Assembly (NCBI GenBank): GCA_035041965.1
Contig: JAPYMA010002831.1
Coordinates: 1-64,000, forward strand
Direction of reading: 5' to 3'
Origin: Anisakis pegreffii
Taxonomy: Eukaryota; Nematoda; Chromadorea; Rhabditida; Anisakidae
DNA length: 64,000 nucleotides
The position numbers and the translations under genes are program-made. Numbering within the stretch: position 1 is the stretch's first letter; every line of letters starts with the position of its first letter. This document shows, piece by piece, positions 54,601-64,000 of this stretch. The notes under the pieces are model-generated. The model did not search any database and was not told where the DNA came from. It was given only the letters and a program-made list of their open reading frames with translations.

Positions 54601-57600
54601 GCAGACGATAGAAGAACAGGACGATTCGATGATACCTGCAGTTGATTGAAGTTTTCTTTTGCGAAAATGAACGAATTTTAGAGAAGCAATAATGTTGACG
54701 TGCGCTGCTACAAATCGAATGGAAAAGATGGTGTGTACACAAAACTTACTTCATTCTCGACGATGTCACGTAGATTGACAATTCTATCCTGTTGCATGAA
54801 TTCAACGCCAAATGCGGATGCAACAAGTCGATGACAAGATGCTAACAGACGATCGGGTCTAAGCGCATGCACTACCAATAGTTCATTCATACAACGACTG
54901 ATATTCGCTGAAATTTGCAAAAGCATCAGAGCGGAACATTTATAGACGTTATCAAATTATTAGGCATTGGAAAGCAACAGCGTAAACGCATATAACATAC
55001 TCAATTTGTCATTGTCGTTCCAAACAATCGGAACATCGAATTCGGCATTATCTTGCGTTATCCAAGTAATGAAAGCAGAATTAGATTGAATATTTGTGAT
55101 AATGTTACTGAACGCAGGTAAACGTGATAACTGAATCAACGCATGAGATTGTTGTAAATCAAGATTCGGCAGCTTTGGTATAGAATCAGCAGACGCCTTT
55201 TGTGATGAGAATACCTCTGAACGACCAAGCAAATGGTCAAGCTGAAAGAGTAAGAAGTGATGAACGAAATAACTTTTACAACAGCGAATTTTCTTGATAA
55301 ACTTGTCATCAAATGACAATTCGTAATTGGTCATTAGAAGGCAAGTTCTGATGTAAGATGAATCAATGAATCAGTGAACTGATAAACACAAAAACATATC
55401 GCTTACCTCTAGTTGATGAGATGGCTCTTGCGCATTTCCTTTCAAGAGGATTCGCATCAATAGAATTGCTAAAAGTACTTTATCCTGATGCAACATGCCC
55501 TGTGACACACGACGATAAACCATCTAAAGAGAGCAACAAAATTATATGGTCACAACAAAATTACAACTTTCTGAATCATGCTAACTGCCCAATCTAAAAA
55601 TCATTTCAGGTTAGCTAAGTTTGAAAACGAGCTAACAAATGAACTACGAGTAATCAGAATAAAACACTGAGAGTCAATGCAGGCAACAAATTAGATCGCA
55701 CGTTACGATGGCCGTCATCAGAGTAACAGAAAATAAACAACCTGGAATAGACTTGAAGTGATAATTTGCAATCGTTTATCATAATCCGTAACAGATGAAA
55801 GCTGCGGTGTATTCAACACAGCGGTAAACATTTCCAACAAGAAGTCCAATGAATATTGATACAAGAAATGAACTTCATTCAGTTGTTGCAGCATCAAATA
55901 GATTAACGAACATGCTTGCGCTAATCGCGAATACTGCTGTGATACTGTCTCCACCTTGAATTTCATTAATGCAGTGATTTATTAAGTACACATGGAAGTG
56001 AGATAGATGAACTTCAGATAGTCAACTTTCTTAAAAGCGAAGTTCGATCACGTGGGCAACCAAATGAAATGCGTCGTATCTTGTTAAGCTGTTAAAGTAC
56101 AGAACAAAACTTGTTATTAAATCAACGGAAAATAACAATGAACGCTAAAAACTAATCAGGGCGGAAAATCACCTCTGCCATAACTTTATCGGTTTCTGCA
56201 GCTTTGCGAGCTACCTCGGCCGCTTCTGTTTTCAGCTTCTCAAGTGTCGATATAACTGAATCATCATCTAAGATTTTTCCTTTGCTTTCATTCAGAGCTG
56301 CCAGTAGAGCCTGTAAATTTTTCACTCAAGCATCAGTAAGAGAAACATTACAGAACCAACGCGAATACAACAAACCTTTTCCAGTTGTCTCAGTCTTACA
56401 GCGAATTCTCCTTGAAGTTTCAACAGATCGTTACGTTTCTCATCCACGTCAGGTCGTTCACTTCTGAGTGCTTGATTCAAACACTGCATTTCCAGTGAGG
56501 AACGTGTTACCGTGAAATTAACAAACGTCACACGCGAGCATACATCCGGTGCAAATTCAACCTGACAACATTATCAGTAAGAATAATAATCAATCAGACA
56601 GTTGAATCTGACGCTATAATAAAAAGTACATGACAAGAAATTATTAGAAAATTAGAAAGTAGATGATGAAATGGAACAAAAAGATCTCACAGATGCATCG
56701 CGAGTGATGAGGAATATTTGGAACGATGGTGATAGATCGATATCTTGATCGCCCAAAGTGATCAAAATACGACCACCAGTACGCTTCACTTCACGATTAA
56801 GCACCGGATTCAAAATAGGATCGTAACTCTCAACATCTTGCACTAGAAGAGCGTTACCGAAGCGAAGTGCAGACTCGAGATTCTTTCTAGAAACGATAAG
56901 CATAACCAACAGATTACTTCACACTGATATTCAAAGATGAAAACACTTATTTTCTTACTTCACTGTTCATCATTTTCAAATATCAAATCAGAAAACGTCT
57001 ACAAGTGAAATTCATCCCTAAAATCGATAAGAAGATAGCGAATTCTTTATTCGATTCAGTTGATTCATACGTTTCGATGGTTGAACAAGTCATGAAAATG
57101 GAACAGAGCAATGATCAAAAATACCAATCAACGAAAAATAATTCAATGAGGAAACATCCAATAATACAACTAATGAATGTGATTAAAAAGCATCAAATAA
57201 CCTGAATGAATCGTCCAAAAAGCTCGTTTTAGTGATATTCTTTCCTTTGAACTGCTTCAACAGGAAATTCATCGCTTGTCCAGACGGATCAATGATAAGA
57301 GGATAACGATTGAATCTAAAGCACAATCAAGCACTAAATTTCCATATAAATTTACAACTGCTACAATAGCCTTTTTCGTATAATTCCAGAAATGAGAAAC
57401 AACAAATTTCACTGGCTCGCAAAAGTATGTTATATATGAACTTTCGTCTTGAATTGTATGTACTGTGAGCTAACGACACCATACGATGCTTTTGATACAG
57501 TAACTGAGCATAAATCATTAACCAATTTCCATCTATAAAAAACCGAGTTGAAGGCCAATCGCACTAAACATCCCTCCCCCTCCATATTTACGACGAATTA

Positions 57601-60600
57601 TGAAAGATTAGGAAGCCAGAATACTTTCTACGCATAGTTTCTGAAAATAACTTAAACAAAAAATTGCCGACCTATGTAACATGATTGCATTTTCAGCACA
57701 CAACTCATCAACCGGCAAACCATTCTTATTCCATTCAAGACGTTCATCCACTGATGACAAATATTCAACACGAGCCAAATCAGTACGATATTTGATGTTC
57801 GCATGTTGTACAAACGAAATCCAACGATGGAACAGAAGATCACGTAACTGCTGATCGTAATAACTGCAAATTGCTCGTAAATTTCCGTACTATAACCGAT
57901 AAAGATTCTTCGACGAATCAATCGTTTAAATGATATTATACGAGTGTGCCTACGGTAATGATACTATCATATACCAAATTCGGTTTGGTGTTGATTCAGT
58001 GCATCGGAATGACATTATTAATGACAAAAACAACACATTTTCTGGCGATAATGTGTGAAAGGTCTAAGAAATTATAAGTAATCGTATGCTGTACAAAAAG
58101 AAATTAATCAGTTGTGAAAAGATAACCGCAAACAAGCAATGAGACGAACCCAGAATAAGACAGGAATGCAGCGCTGAGGAGTGCATCGCCGATGAGTGAA
58201 TCCATCTGTTGACTGAACCCATCACATCCTCCGTGCCATCGATCTCGCTCTGAACCAAGACTCTTCAGCAGTTGTGTACTGCGACCAACCTAAACTCGAC
58301 ATCTTTTTTAAATGATCGCTTACAATCTAATACCCATCCAGAACTACCAAAAACAAACCTTTTCTTTAACAGTTGCTAAATCAGCTTTAATGGTTTCTGC
58401 TTGTCCAATAAGTTGAGCGTATTCCTCTTTATACGCAGCAATACTCTGCTCAAGTAGTGCGATTGTTTTCTTCAGTTCTTCACCTTTTTCGGTTTTCATC
58501 TTTGCATCTCTTTCAAGCCGTTTCAATTCATTACGCAATGGCTCAACTTTCATCAGCATATCCGAATATAACAGCTGTGCTTTAACCCATTTCACCATCG
58601 GACCACATGCAGATGATGCACGATTCACCTGAAGATGGTTAAGGATGATTTTTGCTTTCATAATTATACCTTTCGAATGACAGTTTGATATCATTCTGTG
58701 GAGACTTGATAGGCAAACACGAAACGAAATGAGTTGAATCGAATGAGAGAGACCTTTTCGAAATCCCAATCCGGATTCTGTGTGTATTTCTCCATGGCTT
58801 TCAGAATCTCCGGTGTTATACTATCCGTATCAAAACCCAAAATTCGAGGCATGAAATCATCTTTCACCATTACACCACGGATCGCCTTCCAATCCGTACC
58901 AACGTTCTTAAAATGAAAAATATCATAAAAGCGAAAAAGACAAACGTAATACAGCTGAATGATTAAGAAGTAATTCGAAAACAAAATAAGAACAGAGGAC
59001 AAACCTCGCCAAGCAATAAACAGATTGATTCGAGAGCGAGTTTGACGAGATGGGGTGGTGATGCCATTGAACGTACTTCGACCAGTTGATTCTTACGAAT
59101 TCCTTTCACGGCTTGTTGTGCTTCTTCAACTGCTGGCTCTACCTTAAAAGGCAGAAAGGAATGAAGCGATCATCTATTCACTGATATCCCACGAGAGAGG
59201 AATATTTCGATTTTTTTGCAATATCAAAATCTCCAGCGAAAGGTACACATTTCACTATTAATGGAACGTTTGCGATAATCCAGACATAAAACCGATTTTC
59301 TACTCCTTGAAAAATCGAGCATATTTTGTAGCAAATGCAGCAGAAAACGAAACTAACTGCAGCAAAACAAACCTGTGCAAGATCATGCTGCACTTCAGTA
59401 CGTTTCTTGTCAATTTCAATCAGTGATGCGGCTAACTCTTTTTGTAACTGTTCACTTGCCTGTTTATCCTTCTCAGCCTTTTGTTGGTCTGATATCATTT
59501 CCTTAAACAAATAACAAAATCAATAGCACTTATCGTCTTCGTCACTTCATTTTAGAATAATTTCATAACAGAAACAATGCGACTAAGATTCAAATTCACT
59601 CAACAAAGAAAAATTTAAAAATTTAAAAATAAATAACAATTTTAAATGAACCTTCAATTTAGCATTCGCTGCACTTTTTTCGCTTCCAATTCGCTACTCT
59701 TTAACGTCAATGATTTCTGCAGTTCCAGCACTTGCTCTTCAGTTTCTTTAATCTAAAACACGTAAAAACAATCGTTTAGTATCACGAAACACTTTCTAAC
59801 GAATCAACAACAAATCATTCACACTTGTGACCACAGATCAACAGTTGAAATAAATAAATAATCGAACTGCTATCATTAATCAAATTTAAGTACAAACCTT
59901 ACTAAGACCAATGTTCAAATGAAGTTTCTCCTCCTCCAAATCACGTCGTTTTTCATGAAAAACGTTGATATAATGCTTGATAAAGTCGAGGAAGTGTCGT
60001 GGCGTTATCGCCATCACACGATGACCACGTTTTGCTTCGGTTTCATTCAACTAAATTGTGAAATATTCAGAGAAAGAATATGCGAACGAAACAATAAATA
60101 TAACAGAATGAAGAATTGACAAAACTAATCAAACAAATGTCAACCTTTCTAACTGCATTGTGTACATGAACGAATGTATTGATAACTGCATGACGGTACT
60201 GTATTGGTTGTTGTATTAAATCGCATACAATTGGTAATGCGAATGGTGCTTGATAATCCTGCCGATCCATATCCAAAGTATTGGTTAGCTCAACACCAAC
60301 CTGAATTAGTCAAAATTTATTTATTTTTCCTGAAGCACTCACTGAAATATATTTCGTAACAATATTCCTGACAGAAACATTTCGTTATTCAATTTCAATT
60401 CTTTTTATTTCGATGAATTGATGCATTCATTCGACTCGAGAGATTCGCCTTAATTTATTGCTGAGGACTGTTTGTTTCACTCGCAAAAGAGAAGCAGAAT
60501 TTGAATCGATTATGTTACGTGCAGTGAATATAAGAATGTCAAACCTGATAAAGTGCTGAATCAGTCCAGTCACCGAACCAGTTCAGTACACATCTATTGA

Positions 60601-63600
60601 ACAAGGCTGGCGAGGTGGATGCACGTTCTCGCAGACCCTCACCAGACGGATTCATTGTGAACACTACGTGCAAATTACGCATTACCTACAATTTGATAGC
60701 ACTCAATGGCCCACCTTATTTGTGCGTTGCAGTCCAAATAAATTCGATATCCTTGAGCATTATTTTAAACTAATCAAGACGTTAATCCATCAAGAAAACA
60801 TAACAGAAATGCCACTGGTATTAAACAACTATCAAGTGGTGTGATAATGTTCATCCGAACAAAACAATTCATTTAACCTGCGCAGTGAACCATTTGTAAA
60901 GTTCGTCGGGTGAATCAAGCATGAGTCCTTGTCGATGAGCGCCCTCTTTAATTTGACTCATCAGTGTCGTATACTCATCACCTTCGAATAAGCCAGGTAC
61001 CTGGAATTCACAATCTCTAGACCATAAACAAAACCAACAGACACGTATGAACACAAACCTCTCCGTTAGCAAGAAGTGTGTTGAGCCTTTCCAAGAAACC
61101 TGTATCGAGCATATTTGATTCGTCCATAATGAAGCACATCTTTTCATTGCGACATCCTGCACGTCTTAATACCGTCCGCATATCTTCGTCAAAATCTGCT
61201 GCCGTATATTTAGAGTGTACTTTCAACTGCAATCAACTATATTATAACATCAAAATAAACAAGCACACAAAAACTCCATTGAACTTCACTGATCCAAAAG
61301 AAATAAACAAACGAATCAAAAAAATAAAACCTGACCTGGAAGACTGATAATCCATTCATCCATGCAACGAATCTCGATAAAGTGGTCTTTCCAGAACCGG
61401 ATGTGCCAATCAAAAGTAAATGACCTTGTGGTTGTCGATAAATACGATCAATTCGAAGAACGTGATCAAGCATCTGATCAAACAACACCAACTGTACGTC
61501 CAACTCTTCCTCGTAAAAACCTTTCAATCGAGCTGCTACATATTCTTTCAACTGGTCCTTTGTTACTGGCAAATAATTCTTTGTTAACCTGAACATAACC
61601 CGAAATTAATAGCAATTCATCTGCACGTTAAAATTTTCAAAATACTCGATATTTCCACAAATTTCAACGCTGGTACATTACATAAACACTGAACATTTCA
61701 CAATTGTTTCTGCAAAATATTTTCTTACTGAGAATCGTTTGGAGTATGTCACCTTATGGTAGACGATAACTAAAAAGACGGAATGCTTTCTGGAAATCAG
61801 CTAGATAAAACGATGACAAAGTCAACAAACCAGCAGGAATAGAGCATTGGTCTTTCTAAAGCCTCTTTCAGATTGCATGAACCACTGAAATATTTCTCGG
61901 CCGTTTGATCCAACAATTCGTCAGTCCATTGTCGTTCATCGTCCTTCACAAGTCTGTCTTGGAACAACCGTAGTGCTTCATGCGCCCAGAGTCGTACAAG
62001 TGCCTCAGGACTAACCCCGTCTAACGGCGCAATCGCCTCACTAATGGCACGAACCCATCTCGTTAACTCACGAGGTGAATAGATGTAATGCGGCTGTTCA
62101 TCTTGCGTGAAACGATCCTACAACATTAGATTATCTGTTTCATTATCATTTTGGTTTGTCTCTTTCGGTTTGTCAATTTGAAATAATCAAACAAAATGAT
62201 TTTCAGTAAAAGTAAAACTGAAAAATGCAATATACATTTCAAAGCAAACAACCTGAGACTGCAAGTAGAAATCAACCATGGCACTTGTTAACGGCTCGGC
62301 TAAACCTCGAACGGATGGCGCCATTCTCAGCATAGCACGATTGAATGTTCCGTAGATTTGAATCAAAGACGTTTGCCCAGGATAATCAACGTAAACCACC
62401 GGAACGTGACGCAAGAAACGTAGTGTTAGCGGATGACGACCCGGATCTGTGGGTGGATTACATGCACCAACGAACTGAATACGCTCCAACGATACCCACG
62501 TATGATCGGAGACTCGATAGAAACCATTCTGAAGTTTTCGTATGACAACATACATAAAGCATTGATTCGGTAACTGCATACGTCACGTAGCTGTCAGTTT
62601 AAAAAGATGTCTTTTCAAAGTTAAGAGCAGAAATTGAGATTGAATTAAAATTATTCGAAAAATGAATATTTTCGATAGAACCATATCATAAAGAAGACTG
62701 ATAAGAAAATGTACCATTTCGACAAGTTGTCTGAGGAAGGAAATAACTCGCTGAGTGCCATATTTATCAGGGGCTGGCAAGTTGATTTCATCACAAAATA
62801 TGACCAACCATCTTGAAAGTTGTACAGGCGATAGAACAACACCATTCGGTGTACGTCGATACTCACAATAATGATCGAATGTACGCATCAACAGCTCAGG
62901 CGTTGTAGATGAAGAGAAATTTACATTCACCACGTCCATATCCTGAAATCGATACGAAACATTGATGGTGCACAGATGATAAATTCTAGCTGAAATGATA
63001 ATTACAGTAGTCACTTCATCATCAAACATAATATCCCGATACTGTATGTTGCAAACATGAAGAGAATAATGATAGAATGGTGGTCATAGAATCGATCTCA
63101 TGAAACGAATAAAGAAGGAAACCTGTAGCGATCGAAGTGCTGATAACAAAGTCATCGTTTTGCCAGAACCAGGTGGACCACATAGAACGAGTGGTTTATG
63201 CTCGGATAGCCATGTATTCAGTAACATCTCATGTCGAACCGTATCAATTGTTGGTACCACAATATCTGCAGCTGCAACGCGATGTGTTTCCACTTCCATT
63301 TGTGGCACCTTTGATACCCATTGCACCCATTCACCGGATAATGCTGCCTCGTAATCGATTATTGGTAACTACAAATTAACGAAGTGATTTGTCGATGCTC
63401 AAAATTAACGAACAATCTATTGCAAATAATAATAAGCTGGCGTGAAAGGATCGTTAAGAAAATATGCCTTGAAAAATGCAAAATCTATAATTGGGAATAA
63501 CTGAGAATATAACAGCGATAACAGCAAACCGATGCATTCGGCGGTAACTGCAGTGTGGATGACTGCCTGACGAAATCACTCAGCTGCTGACGTGATTTCC

Positions 63601-64000
63601 ATTTACTATCGCCGCTGAACGCCCACACAATATTCACCAACATTGCACGCAAAATGTACGCATCAATTTGTTCATCCTTAATTCACTCAACTTTCAGTAC
63701 GATCTCATGGTTTCATTAACTTCAAAATGAGTCATTCTTCTTTATTGCTTTCTAACTTTCGAGACAAACAAACCAAAACATGAATGATACTAACTGGCAT
63801 CGGAAAGTCAGTGTGACTATTATCGTAGACGATTAACTGTCGAACTGCATAATTCATCATTGAGAAGAATGCGGACAGCAATCGTTGTTGTGTCGCTTCC
63901 ATGATGTGATCCAATTCAGACAATGCATAATTTAACGTTAACGGTACCAGTGCATCTGCACTCATATGTTCACTCAATAGTGCTGCACATTTACGTTGCA
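51648..64000 (-). CDS. dhc-1: Cytoplasmic dynein 1 heavy chain, 3' part (AAA2 end to C-terminus), 5' end outside window
   Basis: Minus-end microtubule motor subunit. About 30 exons run from the window edge to a TGA at 51648, covering roughly the last 2,000 of about 4,600 residues. In protein order: end of AAA2 (63977-63510), AAA3 with P-loop [16 protein letters not shown] (63370-63121), AAA4 with [20 protein letters not shown] (about 61590-61331), stalk coiled coil 1 (about 60300-59150), microtubule-binding domain with [17 protein letters not shown] and [18 protein letters not shown] (about 59144-58752), coiled coil 2 (58630-58358), AAA5 and AAA6 (with [12 protein letters not shown] and [16 protein letters not shown] at 54382-54135), and the C-terminal domain. 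Well-fixed 3' exons: 53996-53673, 53540-53318, 53188-53049, 52824-52705, 52502-52305, 52198-52039, 51904-51648. The end ([23 protein letters not shown]...FYERSVAV) is the cytoplasmic dynein 1 pattern rather than axonemal. The tail, AAA1 and most of AAA2 lie beyond 64000. Confidence 0.96.
52607..52639. repeat. Perfect 14-bp hairpin in a dynein intron
   Basis: The arm TTTGAGAGAACGCA is followed after a 5-base loop by its exact complement. It lies in the intron between the exons at 52824-52705 and 52502-52305. Confidence 0.8.

Overview
The window reads as animal nuclear DNA, AT-rich, with many small exons split by introns of about 50 bases to several kilobases. It most likely comes from a nematode. 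The evidence is the short TTTCAG-type 3' splice sites, TTTCAG-like sites just upstream of start codons that look like spliced-leader trans-splice acceptors, and the protein families encoded. I cannot name the species; a spirurine (clade III) worm is only a guess. No rRNA, tRNA, CRISPR or bacterial-type features were seen. Gene models were assembled by hand: exons were joined only where family motifs continue across the junction and the splice phases agree.

Left part (0.8-13.1 kb), minus strand: two Wnt genes in tandem. The first (780-7097) is a complete canonical Wnt of about 351 aa. The second (10204-13087) has a signal peptide and the Wnt N-terminal fold. However, the Ser that is normally lipid-modified is Phe, several conserved Cys are lost, and no recognisable Cys-rich C-terminal module could be found.

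Middle part: a plus-strand gene for a long disordered protein of unknown function (14342-18985), a small one-RRM protein resembling RBM7 (21386-22597), a Tollip orthologue with C2 and CUE domains (23874-27000, minus), a complete Axin with RGS and DIX domains (30993-35029, minus), and a plus-strand HPF1 (histone PARylation factor 1) homologue with an N-terminal PBZ zinc finger (38269-41396). A foldback element (19732-19871) and a pair of inverted, ORF-bearing repeat arms (37052-37765) lie between genes.

Right part, minus strand: a TMEM145/GPR180-type seven-transmembrane protein (43870-48666) and the 3' two-fifths of a cytoplasmic dynein 1 heavy chain (51648 to beyond 64000), from the end of AAA2 through AAA3-AAA6, the stalk and the C-terminus.

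Two Wnt ligands and the pathway's negative scaffold Axin lie on the same strand within 35 kb. Whether that linkage means anything is open. The observations I consider most worth checking are the Wnt without its acyl-Ser, the hairpins and GC splice donor around one Wnt exon, and the HPF1 homologue whose catalytic Glu position reads Lys.
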